Shown one piece after another: positions 36,971-49,143 of a stretch of 64,000 nucleotides of DNA. A model generated the notes under the pieces. That model ran no database searches. It was given only the letters and a program-made list of their open reading frames with translations, and had not been told where the DNA came from. The stretch comes from Glossina fuscipes. Taxonomy: Eukaryota > Arthropoda > Insecta > Diptera > Glossinidae. The translations under genes and the position numbers were made by a program. Numbering within the stretch: the stretch's first letter is position 1; the number at the start of each line of letters is the position of its first letter. The stretch is taken from positions 2,901,858-2,965,857 of the forward strand of contig NW_023998455.1 of the NCBI RefSeq assembly GCF_014805625.2, given 5' to 3'.

Positions 36971-39435
36971 GCTGGGCTGTCATCAATATAGTGTTTTTAC
37001 TTATTTCAAAAAGGGCCTTATATAGGGAATGGCGTTAAAAGTTGTTGATGCAATCAATTTTCAAGAGAATTCGACCTCGAGTCCAAAATAGGACTGGCGA
37101 ACGAATAAATAAGTTTAAATCATTTCAGAGCACAATAAAATATCAAGCTATCTTATGCTCTTCTCGATTTCACATATACACCCACATACTTAATATACCC
37201 AATCTTGCTACTACTATTGTTGTAGGATATAATTAAAAAATGTTGTGAAAATATTTGTGCAAATATTTGCAATCAAAATATATGAATTAATCTTTGATAA
37301 AAGTTTATCGAATTGGCAGCATACTAATTGCCAATGCTGCCAAATATACAAGTGCGAGAAATAAAGCTGGGGTTTTTAGTGATAAAATCAGTATAACTGT
37401 TATACCAAAACCGCCATTTTGTATACCAACAAATGACATTTGAAACGGTACTTCGCAGTACAGCAGTATTTTACGAAAAAGAGCAAACGAAAAAAAATAA
37501 ATAAATAAATAATACATTGGTTGGACTGGTATAAAAAGCCAAAAAACAAAATTAAAAATTTGAAAAAGTATAACTAGCATAAATAATATATACAACAGCG
37601 TATAAGTTTAATAAACAATGCAATGCTTAAGTAGCAGCAAACCACTGTAACAGCTACAGGAAAGCATAATAATGTTAACATAATGCAATAAGTCTTAGGC
37701 GGTATGGCACAGTTAAATATTTCAAAAAAGAATGAAAAGCAACGCATATATGAACCGTTTATTTTGAAAGCGTCCTATGTCAATTTTCCAAAAAAAAAAT
37801 CAAGATAGCTAGTGTAATATTGATATTTTTGCGATTACTTTTCATTTTCAAGCAAATTATATTTAAAATTATAAAGATTTTGTCTTATGAAAATTTACTG
37901 GTTAAAGAAATGATAAAATTTTTAATTTGAAAGAGACTTAAACCCCATTTTGAAAGTTTCAAATTAAGGAACTTTAATCGCAATGCTTAAATACAACGAT
38001 TTTATGGATTTATTACTCTACATACTAACTTCAACCATGTGATGGAGTATAAATAAAATTCAGCACAATTTAAGGGATCCATCGATGGACTTGCAGTATC
38101 TTTTAAGAACTGAGAACAGTTATGTCATTAACTTTGAAAATGGCTTAAAACTGCTTATAGCCGCCAAAAAAATATATACTACCATACATTACATATACTA
38201 CAAAACATTATACTACCATATTACCGGTTACCGGTATTTTCAGAATTATGAAAACGTAGACTTTTAAATATTTCGGTTTTAATATAAATGGGCTTGGGTC
38301 ACTTTCAAAACAAACGGCTCACATAAATCTAACAATTCGCGTAGTATAAAAAGTTAAATGCACATATTTAAATACAGTTTAACCTGTTTTTCATGCGCTT
38401 TTCAACGTGCGATTAGTTTCATGCGACTTTATTTTCTTTATGCGATTTATTTTATGCAATTTTTTTTTTTTGATGCGATCTGTGATTATGTGTAAAGGTA
38501 GGAAGAAAGAGGAAGCACATGTGCATTTAAGAAGAGAAATGAAGAGTAAGAATGTGCACGATTTCGGATTACGACGAATCATATTGAATTATGTGGATTT
38601 TGAAAATAACTGAGATATTAACATTTTTCTAAAACATTTACATGAGTGAGTTAATTATCAATTTTGCTATTTCGTAAGCTATTTCGTATTTATTTTCTAA
38701 GAGTGATTTTTTTAATGCGCTTCTTCTTCTTAACCCTATAAAATAAATTGTTTTTCAATTGTTTGTGAAAAATGATTTAGCAGAATAGAGCTATTTAAGA
38801 AGCTTTGTCAATATATATATATATTTTTTTTTTGCGGTTTTTTCGTGCGGTCCCTATTTACCGCATAAGAACATGTTTACCTTTGTAATTCAACTACTGT
38901 AACGGTTACAGCAGCATAATAAATCTTGAAAATATTATAACGGTGAAATTGTAGTAACAGTTAAAACATTGTAACAAATAAAATATAATAGTGTATACTT
39001 ATATAAAATAAAACGCTATAAGATTTAAAACAATGTGACATTTAAAAATAAATAATAAAAAAAAATAGCGTAAACGAAACACAATACAGGAATAAATGAA
39101 CAAAAATGAAACCAGTATTACCGCTAACATTATTATGGAATAGTGAATTGTGCAATACATTATATAATAATCAAAAGCATTAATTATATAACGATTGCTA
39201 CAAAACGAAGTTCAAAAATCTTTTGTTGCAAAATCAAGAATGTTTGAGAGCTTAATATGTTTGTTAGATTTACAAACAGACGAAAATAATTTATTGAATT
39301 AATTCTTTTTTTTTTTTTTTTTTTTTTATGCAAACGTGATTGTGTTAAAAGCGGTAGGACGACCTCTAACATCGTACGCAATATCAAATGTCTTTCGTGC
39401 GTAATTGTTAGAAGGACTATCCATGAATCCACCTT
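36971..39435. other. No gene recognised
   Basis: AT-rich. It contains a hairpin at 37313-37343 (TTGGCAGCAT / ATGCTGCCAA, 11-nt loop), a TACCGGTTACCGGT repeat at 38219-38234 and a T run near 39307-39327. A 96-aa hydrophobic frame on the minus strand (37305-37595) reads through A/T-rich DNA and is not supported. Confidence 0.5.
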
Positions 39436-39439
39436 TCAT

Positions 39440-40085
39440 TATGCAGCTCGATTCTGAATCACTTTCTGAATTGATTTCACCTTCCCCCCTTTGCCCACGT
39501 GTATACTTTTGTTTGACATATAATTGACAATTTTAGAGTTATTTTCACGAAATTTGGTCCATTCAGCCTTTATTGGAAGTGCATGCGGTTGGACAAATTT
39601 TATAATCATTTGTCATATACAGCTCTCATAGGAGAAATAATTGCAAGCTTCATAATGCTTCTCGGCGGCAATAGATAGATTACAGTACTTTTGGTATATT
39701 AAATTTGGATCGGATAGATCAATTTTTGGAAAGTCTATCCTGTATTCCGCGCAAAACAGACCAAAGAAGGTCCCGTTTTTAATATTCTACTATGAAAATT
39801 GGTCGGCAATTTTAATCTGATATAAAAATTATTTATACTATATTTGCATTTTGAAGGTCTGCCTCTTGGATTGCGCTTAACAAGATAAACCTTCGTAAGT
39901 AAATTGTGCCTCATGCCAAAAATACGTGAAGAATAATAAGATCGAATAGAAGAAGCAAATTCATTTTGCCAGATTTGAACCATACCGATTGGCGTTTTCA
40001 GCTCGCTTCCAATTTAAGGACTACGACGAAAAGTATCTCTTTATATGGAAAGAAGATAGGATAGGGTAGTTAAATATACGACTTG
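39440..40085 (+). mobile_element. mini-me-like repeat
   Basis: GCTCGATTCTGAATCACTTT, CTGAATTGATTTCACC, a worn GTCY block, TTGACATATAATTGAC, ACGAAATTTGGTCCATTCAG, ATTAAATTTGGATCGGATAG and the terminus AGGATAGGGTAGTTAAATAT at about 40055-40080. Confidence 0.5.
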
Positions 40086-40808
40086 ACTGAATGTTGGAAT
40101 TTTTCAATATTTTAATCCACTTTTCGTTACTTGACTTAATGAGTAACGAAACTCTTAAGTTCTGCGCTTGTTTTCTGCTTTCATCAATTATTTATTATAT
40201 TTACTTTTCCCCAAAATTTTTTATTCTTCTTTTCTTCGTGCATATTAATATCGTCTTATAATGTCTGTAAGTGCGATTGTAGGTGTGTGTTTATTTGTGT
40301 TCACACACACACACACACTCGCACACTCCATTGTGATTTTCTTTTTTAGTTTTGGTATATATAACTTGGAGTTCTCTTACAACACTCACTCATTCACTCA
40401 CTTACTCGCTCACTTACTTACTCTCTTCCTCTCGCCCACACAAACAAAATTTGCAAGTTTTTTTGTTTTTTTTTTTCGTCTTAAGCAGAAAGAAATGCAT
40501 ATCTCAAACCACTTACGATGTACGCGCCGCAATACAATGAACGATTTTTTTATAGTTAATGTTGTTGTTGTTTGTATTTTTCTCACAATTTTTTTTTTTT
40601 TTTTTGTTTTTGTTCGTAAAGCATGTCACCCTGATTTTAAATGATATATACACAAATATTTTTTTCTTCCTAAAATGCCACCCCCTTTTCAACTTGCACG
40701 CACCACCAAAACAATAATAACAAAATAACCGCTTTACTGGTTTTCACTGACTCAAGCTTAGTCATCACGAACATATTTAAATGCCTGCTGCTGCCGCTGC
40801 TACTGTCG

Positions 40809-40839
<31 letters not shown>

Positions 40840-41639
40840 GTTGTTGCTGCATGTAGCATAAGAAAAAGACAAGAAAAACAATAGCGTATCATAATTATCA
40901 TCATTTAATGTCATTATTATCAATACCCCCTTCAGCAAGTACAAGGAATAAATAAAGAAAAGATCGAGAAAAGCAAACAAAATGAAAACAAGTATCTATC
41001 TATCCCTCTACAAAAAAAAAAAACAAAAAAAAATTCCCAAACAAATCTTAAACAACAAACAAACACAATTACATCAATTTAGTATAATGAACCATATCTT
41101 GCACATACACTCATCATAACCATTGTAATACAACAATAACAACAGAAACAAAGCAAGTACGAACAGCAATGCCGTATATTAAATAAAAACTAATAAATTT
41201 TTGCATCTCTTTGTTTTATTTTCTTTTCTCTCTTTCTCTATAAATATATATGTATATATATATATATGTATATATATTTGTATATCTCTGTCTTTCCTTT
41301 TATCTCTTAAAACAAATTTTTGTGGGAATTTGTTGTCCACACTGCTGCCTGCTGCACAATCCTATTGAATTATCAGTCTCGATAAAGTAAAAAAATACGA
41401 ACAACAAAAGAAGGAATCTGTAAAACTCGCGTATTAAAATTTTTACCACGAAGTAGAGTGCAAGATGCAGACGCCAAAAGCCATAAAACAAATATCAAAA
41501 AAAAATTTTTCTTTTTTGAAAAAGTGAATAACGCCGAAAGACCCATCATCCTAGGCACGGTGACATAGTGATACCAAAAAAAAAAAAAAAAAAAAAAGAA
41601 GAAAGAACGTCATTGATAGCTTAGATATATTGGGCTTCA
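40086..41639. repeat. Simple-repeat-rich region upstream of trx
   Basis: CA repeats at 40303-40318, ACTC/ACTT repeats at 40384-40425, GTT repeats at 40807-40841, TA/TG at 41243-41278 and A runs at 41013, 41576-41597. The 127-aa and polyN/T ORFs are repeat translations. No mini-me-like copy was seen here. Confidence 0.7.
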
Positions 41640-41804
41640 TAGAAAAACGATCAAAGTTTAATCTGAACCTAACTGACTAAACAGTCAACAAACTAAACAA
41701 TGTTACATCCATCTTCATTCCAAGCTAGCAGTAGCAGTAGCAGCAGCGCCAACAGCAGCAACACCAGCAGCAAGACAACTTATTAAGTTTACTACAAACA
41801 TAAG
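41640..41804 (+). other. Candidate trx 5' non-coding exon with an upstream ORF
   Basis: AGCAGC/AACAGC-rich sequence typical of fly leaders ends at AAACATAAG followed by the donor-like GTAAAG (41805). A short ORF, ATG 41700 to TAA 41786, encodes 28 aa (MLHPSSFQAS then Ser/Asn/Thr-rich). Joining it to the acceptor at 44545 would make a 2.7-kb leader intron. No transcript evidence; the left boundary is arbitrary. Confidence 0.3.
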
Positions 41805-44545
41805 GTAAAGAGAAAAAATGGAAAAAAAAAAAAATTATAAGAAAAGTTGTTTTACTCTATTGTATATCACACACACAAAACACACGCAAACGGCTAAAGC
41901 TTGAAAAGCCACTCGAAAACATCCAAATTTCTTTCTCTTTGAATCGCAAACCAATTGAAAAAATAAAATACATTAGAAGCCCAAAATATCATTAGAGAGA
42001 GAGAGAGAGAGAGAGCGAGTGCCTTAAATGCACAGAGAAGTGCAATTATCATCATCATCTTCATCATCATCATCATCATCATCATCGTTATTCGTATTAT
42101 TATTATTCAATACATTAACACCTTAGCTTCGATACATTAAAAAAGTTTCTCAGTTATTTAATAACTGTTGCGGACTCTCATGCTCTAAACCAGTAAATCT
42201 CAAACTTTTAAACATCGGTTACTGTTGTTAAATTCATTGCAATGCAGTTAAGTCGTAAATGTAATTGCTTTAGGTACAATAGATAAACCTTAGGTTTCTC
42301 CAAATATCTCTAGAAATTAAAAACAAAAAAATGAAAAGAGTAAATATATCTAAGGTTAAAGGATATTATAGCATTACAAATAAGAGTCTTATGTCTTTAA
42401 ATGGGACATTCGAGTGCTCGGTCAATATTCGAACTAAGAATTACTTACTATTCCTCCTACCATACATGGGAGATTTGAAGCAGTTTGATCTCATACCATT
42501 CCGACTAAGTATTTATGTGGTAGAAGTGTGCATGGGAATACGTTATGACCCTATGAATTTTTATTAAAACTTTGGGTAGTTAAATGTCATGCAATGTTAC
42601 AGATGCAGAACACAGCTGATTACGTACGACGGAAAGTCGATTTGTAAAATCTTTCTTACTGGGGTCATCGTCACGAGCAGATATGCAAGCTTTTAGTATC
42701 CACATGCCGACTTGATGTCGTAGAAGAGATAGTAATAAAGTAAATAATAAAACTGAAGAGGAAATGCGGACATAAAATAACTGTAAACGTGTAGAACTGC
42801 ACTGGCACGAGCTCGGAGGAATACATTGGTATTCAACAAATTGCGACGGTTTTTTGAAACAATCGAGCCCATTCTTAGCCTGATGGAGAAAAACTTTCGT
42901 ATCACCGAAGAGAGTTATTGAGAAAACATTTCATGCTTCACAATAAATATCATAACAGTTATTGAATATTTACTAATTATTATCCGCCTGAATAGCCGAA
43001 GGCGAGGAATCTCGACTAGCAAGTCAATGGTCGTGGGTTCGAATCTCAAGTGCGGTAGAGTTTTTAATAAAAGCCGATAGCCCTAGATGCTAGTGATTTT
43101 AAGAGTTTAGTCTTAGAATTTATTTCTCTGGCGAAATTAAGAATAATAATAATAATAATAACAATAATAATTAATTATTAAACTTCAGTAGAAATAAACG
43201 AATAAATTTTTCATTTTAATCTTAAGAGAAAAAGGTGTAGAGCGAGAGCGTGCATATATTATCAAAATATTATCGAGTAATTACGCTTTTCTGTAAGAAA
43301 ATTGGGAGCGAACTTTACACAATAAAACTTTAATGTTTTTTAGATGCAAGACCTTCATCCACTATCAAGAAATTCTTAATCTTTCTCTATCTTTAAGAAT
43401 GTCAGCCATGTAGTCGCACCTTAGTATTTAAAATTCATAGCAAATTGCTTTCGTGTGCATGCCAGTTACTTGAATTTAAAGGCTTGACTTGACCTCATCA
43501 CTGGCAAATTGGCGAAGGAGCACAGATTTGCGACCAATGTTGTAAAATATTTATACAACAATAAAGCGTTAAAGAAAACAAAAAAAAAAAAACAGCAAAA
43601 AATGAAGAGAGAGAGAGAGAGAGAGAGAGTGAGAATGGGACAATTGAGAGTTTGTTGCAAAGGTGCTTTCGTACGGGACACTTTTGTAAACGAGTTGTAT
43701 TGTTGTCTATGGCAGTAGTTGTTAAAGTGGCTGAGTTGGTTGTGGCGGTTACGCTACGTATAGCAAACATATAAGAAAACTAATGTGCAAAAAGAAAAGC
43801 TAGTGTGTAAACATAAACCGCAGCAGATGCTCTCTAAATAAATTTCCCTTAAATTTTTAATTTCTTATATATATATTTTTTTTTTTTGTTTTTTTTTTTT
43901 TTTCGGTACTACTTCTAACAACCAGAGGAGGCTAGAACGTACCATACTTGTAATGCTCGCTATAAAGCTGTGGTTCAAGAAATTTGTTGATTTTAATAAA
44001 AAAAAAATCGTCAAGAGAAAAAGGGAGATGGAGAAATAAAGAAAGAGAGAGGGTGAGGGAGAGCGAGAAAGAGAAAGTGAAATTTTTATTTAAAATCAAA
44101 TTTATCTCTAAAACGGCCTCTTCACTAACTAACTCAAAAGCAAAAAGACAAAAAAAAAAAAAAAAAAAAAAAACGACAAAAATAGTTCCCACTTCAAAGT
44201 GAATTCCTGATTGTACACCCTAGAGAATTAATAAACAATAGTAAATAATGTGTAGTGCGCTAAAGACGCAGAGCTATCTATGTAGGCGATAATTTAAGAA
44301 GCAAAAGAACAAGAAAAGTGTTAGCGTATGCTTGAAAGGAATTCAACGATCAAAAAAAAAAAGAGCAGCATAACTTCTTGTTTGATCTTTTGCTTATGTG
44401 TTTTTTTTTTTTTTATTTTATTTTGAAATTTCTTTTAGTGTGTTCTCAATGTTATTGTTGTTGTATTAATATGCGTTTATATTGTGCGTCAAAGTGCGAA
44501 ACGTTCTTGATAAGAAAATTTGTGTTTCGTTGCTTTTTATTGTAG
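41805..44545. other. Non-coding DNA between candidate leader exon and trx exon 1
   Basis: GA repeats at 41996-42015, 43607-43629 and 44040-44080, ATC repeats at 42049-42086, long A/T runs near 43876-43903, 44150-44173 and 44401-44415, and a SINE-like element listed separately. No coding ORF is convincing. Confidence 0.6.
42984..43175 (+). mobile_element. tRNA-derived SINE-like element
   Basis: An A-box-like TAGCCGAAGG (42993-43002) and a B-box GGTTCGAATCT (43036-43046) have normal tRNA spacing. CCGC (42984-42987) can pair with GCGG (43052-43055), giving a tRNA-like head of about 72 nt. An unrelated body follows and then an AAT-type tail (43141-43175). The acceptor stem has mismatches and no clean anticodon arm forms, so a functional tRNA is unlikely. 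Confidence 0.5.
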
Positions 44546-44587
44546 TGTCAGTGCAAAATTACGCGCCAATGCAAAACATAAGCGAGT
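44546..44587 (+). other. trx: trx 5' untranslated leader next to the start codon
   Basis: A pyrimidine-rich stretch ending in TAG at 44543-44545 looks like a splice acceptor 42 nt upstream of the ATG. If used, the coding exon starts at 44546 and at least one non-coding exon lies further upstream, as is known for Drosophila trx. The alternative is a continuous leader reaching further upstream. No promoter motif was recognised nearby. Confidence 0.4.
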
Positions 44588-45432
44588 ATGGGCCGTTCCA
44601 AGTTTCCGGGGAAACCCTCGAAATCGATTAATCGTAAACGTATCAGTGTTTTACAAATACAACCGAATGAAGATCAAGAAACAACGTTAACGGTAGCTGG
44701 TGGTGGTGGTACATCTTCGTCATCGACGTCGTCGGGAAGCCATCATAAAAATAAAAATGGTAAACGTGAAGACGGTGACGATGGTAGCGGGGGTGGCGGA
44801 GGCGTTGGTGGGTCCGCAGGAACAGCAGGAGGCAGTGCAACAAATGGTTCCAGATCTTCCGGTTCAAGTTCCTCCTCTGAACATAATCGCAATCGCAAAA
44901 GTGATAACAATCATGCTAAAGATTCCACACAAAATGTAAATGGTTCCAGTGGTAGCGCTGCTGCTGGTGGTGGTGGGGGCGGCGGCGGCAATGGTAATAA
45001 TACCAATGCGGGCGTTAACAAAACTTCAGAATCAATTGCTAATCCTAATGATTTCTCGAATATACCGCTCGCCGATATCGAAGATACGGAAAGCGGTGAA
45101 GAAGATGAGGAAGACGATGAAGATGAAGACGATGAAGATGAAGACGAAGACGATGAAGACGAAGATGATGAAGATGAGAACGATGAGGGTGAAAAAAGAG
45201 CGAAGGCGACAGTGAGTTCGTCTTTCAAGAAATCTTTACCATTAACTGCAGCATTTGTGGTTACCCCTGTGAGACGTAGTTGTAAAAAATTTAAAAACCT
45301 TAAAATACATAAACCAGAGGTTATGCTGCCTTCCTCGTCTAAATTAAGATTACAACAACAGCAAAAACTATGTAATACAACTCCCGCCCAAGTATCAACA
45401 ACAGCCACCTCAGTTGCAACCAGTTCTCAACA

Positions 45433-45463
<31 letters not shown>

Positions 45464-45835
45464 CAGCGGCAAAATTCTTCAAAACCATTGTTACCCGAAC
45501 CTCCTGTCAACCAGTTACAACAAAAGCAAGAACAACAACAATCGTCAACAACGACTTCATCATTTTCTTCATCGACTAGTTCTGCCGCTGTTAATACCGC
45601 AGCAGGAAATATTGTTAACCACAATAACAAAACTAAAGATGACCATCAAACTGACGTTGGAGTTGATGAAGATGACGATGAAAACGACGCACATCGTCAT
45701 AATGCTCAACAGACTGACGAAAAGAATATTATTGGCGATAATGAGAACGACGCTGATAATAATAATCATGATAGCAATGGTAATGATGAAGCACCTTATA
45801 GCGACAACAACAACCTTAACAATCACAGTGAGTCG
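44588..45835 (+). other. trx: trx coding exon 1 (residues 1-416), long-isoform N-terminus
   Basis: The first residues [17 protein letters not shown] match the known TRX N-terminus. Then come Ser/Gly/Asn-rich sequence, an acidic Glu/Asp run (about residues 170-202, from GAAGAT/GATGAC repeats at 45098-45193) and a Gln run (about 281-295). The donor GTAAGT is at 45836 and the exon ends in phase 0. Drosophila makes a shorter TRX lacking about 370 N-terminal residues; this exon is the likely counterpart of the missing piece, which is inference. Minus-strand ORFs here are shadows of the codon repeats. Confidence 0.8.
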
Positions 45836-48800
45836 GTAAGTGTAAAATATTTGCACAAACGTTTGCATAAATATTTGCATGAATAGTCAATTATGTGTAT
45901 CGTTTTGATTGTTGTGTACATTTTTCACTTTATATGTCTACAGTTGTTTCAATTCATTGCCCTAGGCTGGACTGCTATTCGCATCGGAACGGTTTTATTA
46001 TATAAGCTGAATTGGAAAACTTTAATTGTGTAGAAAACTTTTCCATGAAGTAATCGTACTTCGTTTCGGGTCTATATTATTTTGTAAGAGACACGGTTTG
46101 TCCATTTTGACTTCAAATCCGTCTCAGTTTCTTTGAAACTTCCTATAAAAAGTCATCAGGGAATGGAGATACGTGACAGTTTCATATAAGAAATTTTCAG
46201 AGAATATACGGATAGCTAGCGAGAATCATGAATGAAAGGAAATCATTCCGGGATCATTCATCATTGAGCAATTGTTTGACGCTAAGAGCGGGGCTATTCT
46301 TACTCGCGGCGCGAATCCAAATGTTGTAAACAACTAAGGTATCCACAGTTGAGATAATTCCATCCAAACCCGCATTTTTTTTTTTAATACGACCAATCAC
46401 TCAGCGAATGTCCCTTGTTCGACGTTTAGAAAGAAGTGAGGAAAGAGCAAGAGTTGGGGAAGGGCGGTGACCGCAAACTAATCTGCGAAAATTAACTTAG
46501 TAGTCGGTACGTTGACCTAATCGGCTATTCATGTCGATTAATCGATTAAAGACTAGCCTAGGAGTCCACCTACCTGCCGCCCGCGCGCAGTAACTTCGAA
46601 GATCAATAAATCTTCAGCCAAAGATTCATTTCTGCTTAAAATTTTAATCGAAACGCGAGGTAAGACGTTAGCTCCATAAAATTCTGTGAGATTTTCTGGC
46701 CACACTTCTTCGTTACTTGATTAAATTACACCTTAAATTGAAGAAGCAAATAAAAACGGAAGGAATTATAAGGGAACGGATCCAAACAAATTTCATAAAA
46801 ATAATTTAAAAATGGAGATGTTTAGTTGTACACAAGAAAACAGATGGACGGACGGACGGACGGACGGACAAACAATCGATATAAAAGGAGATGGACCTGC
46901 GTGCAAACTAAATGCATACTTGCATCTATCCACCCAAAATTTTAAAATTGGGATTTTAATTTATTTTTGGATTCACGAAGATGGGCTCGGACCTCTTTAA
47001 AAATGTTAAAATATTAAATATGATTTGGTATGGTTAACATCCTATCAAAGCCTATCACAAAGAAATGTGGACCGCTCATATTTTGGAAACGATTGATTCA
47101 GCTTTGAATGGGGAGCAAGTAATGTGCGATTAAGAAGCTCATTGGGGTGAAACGTTAATTGAAAACGTTGTCATCCATCACCACAGAGCCATCACCACTC
47201 ACATCTGTAATGTGTCGCAAAAGTTGGCCATTCTTGGCTGGGAAGATTTGTTGCATGCATCATATAGCTCTTACTTGGCCTCTTTTGTCCACTATTTGTT
47301 CCGCTTTCTGCCGAACTATTGGCGAATTGTGAAAATTAGTCGCGATTAAGTTTTTCGATTAAAAATTCAAGAAGCCATAGACTAAAATCGAATACATGTG
47401 CTTTAATGAAATTGATTGAAAAGGTTTGGATGAATTTGGGGGAAAAACGTCACGATTTGATGACATAACCTCACAAACGAAGCAAATGGTAATTAAAATG
47501 ACCTATGTTCGCTTAAGAATAGTGCTCGAAGTGTTCGAAGATACTTGCCTAAGGTGAACATGACTTTATATATTTGTTTCATTATTTAATTCATTTTTGT
47601 CTGTCGTTCCACCATATCACGGCTGCTATCTCTCATTTGCTCATTTCTCTATTCTGTCTCTCCTAATGCTAAAACGATATTGCTAAGCCGTGTTTTGTAT
47701 GCGCAAACGTAGAATTCAATTGCAGCCCGCATATGCTGCAACTAAAGTGTTGGAGAGGTTGGCTCGTTGGTTGGTTGGTTGGTTGGTTGGTTGCTTGGTT
47801 AAATTGTTTTCAAAAAAGGCGCATGCAAGTGTGCATATGTGTGTGTGTATTCATTTTGGTTTTGGTTTTAACCTTTTATCGGCACCATTTCTTGGTTATA
47901 TTAAAAAGAAGAAGAAAAAAAAAAAAAATTTTTAATGCCATTTGTTGTATATTCCTTCTTTCTGCCTTTTACTACATGCACATCGCAGTACACGCGGCTT
48001 TTCGAGTACTTACTTGTTTGTTATTATGCAAGTGTGCAAGTATGTTTGAGTCTTTAATATATTTCTCCCCCCTTTGATTTCGTTTTCAAGTTTCAAGTTG
48101 CATTTGCTTCTTTTTTTTTTCGTCAATTTTTTCTGGCTTGTTGACCACTTTTGCGCTCTTCTTGGTTGGTTGACTGGTTGGCTGATTGGCTCGTTGGCTG
48201 GTTGGCTGGCTGGCTGGCTGGCTGGTTTATTTGTTTGACTGACAGGCACGGTTATTTATTTATTTGTTTTTTTTTTTTTTTTTTTTTGTTTTTCTTTTTC
48301 TTTCACCTCTCGCTGCCACATTTCTTTTTAATAAGTTTTGCAACTTTTGTTTTTGTACTCAGTCAATCAGTTAGCATTTTCCTTCTTTCGCGTTAACTTG
48401 GTTAATGTATTTTGATGGTTGTTGATTCGGCCGTTGATGTTGTTGTTGTGTATGTACAATTCTTGACTTTACTTAAATAATTTTCTGAATTGATTTGTTA
48501 TTTCTTTTTATTGCAGTTGTTGGCCGTAGTAGTTGTGCTCTTATTATGACTAGGATTATGCTGTGTGCCCACACACAAACACTTGTATGCATGCGTGTCT
48601 CCCCACCTAGCTAGCTTGCTATACTTATTTATTTATTTTTTTTTCCGATTCTTCTTTCTTTTCTTCGCTTCTCTGTAATTGCCTGCTAATGCTTTTGTTG
48701 TTGTTGTTGTTGTTGTTGTTGTGCATTATCACGATTATGATCTTCCTGTGTTTTTTTATTGTGTACTTCTCTCTTTACGCTATATACGGCGGCTTTCCGA

Positions 48801-49110
48801 AAGGAATTTGTTGTTATAATTGGCGTTAAAAAGAAAACTAGCTGCAGACAAATATTTAAGACTTTTTTTTTTGTTTTGTTTTAAATAAAAACTAACCAGA
48901 GGCCAACTATTAGCTTGTAATTTATACACTCAGTCAATCATATCATTCTCGTCTCTTCTATTTTTTTTTTTTTTTTTTTTTTTGGGTCGTTTGTACTGAA
49001 TTTATTAATTGTTCCTCTGCTCTGCAAGTGTTTCTCTTCTTCTTCTTCTTCTTCTGCTTTTTTTTTTTCTTCTTTCGGTTATTGCGTTTCTTTCGATGAG
49101 TTGAAGGTCA

Positions 49111-49143
<33 letters not shown>

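Noticed and set aside
37305..37595. Minus-strand 96-aa membrane-protein-like ORF
   Set aside because: Hydrophobicity follows from A/T-rich DNA; no family match and no gene signals.
40261..40644. 127-aa ORF
   Set aside because: Encodes CA, ACTC and T-run repeats; no domain.
42984..43055. Functional tRNA gene
   Set aside because: A and B boxes are present, but the acceptor stem has mismatches and the anticodon arm does not fold; a SINE head fits better.
44911..45408. Minus-strand 165-aa Ser-rich ORF and similar ORFs opposite trx exons
   Set aside because: They are reverse translations of GAT/GAA, CAG/CAA and ACA repeats in real coding exons; no splice or domain signals.
47690..48396. Trp/Leu-rich ORFs and a Pro/Gln/Ser-rich antisense ORF in trx intron 1
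   Set aside because: Translations of GGTT and GGCT repeats.
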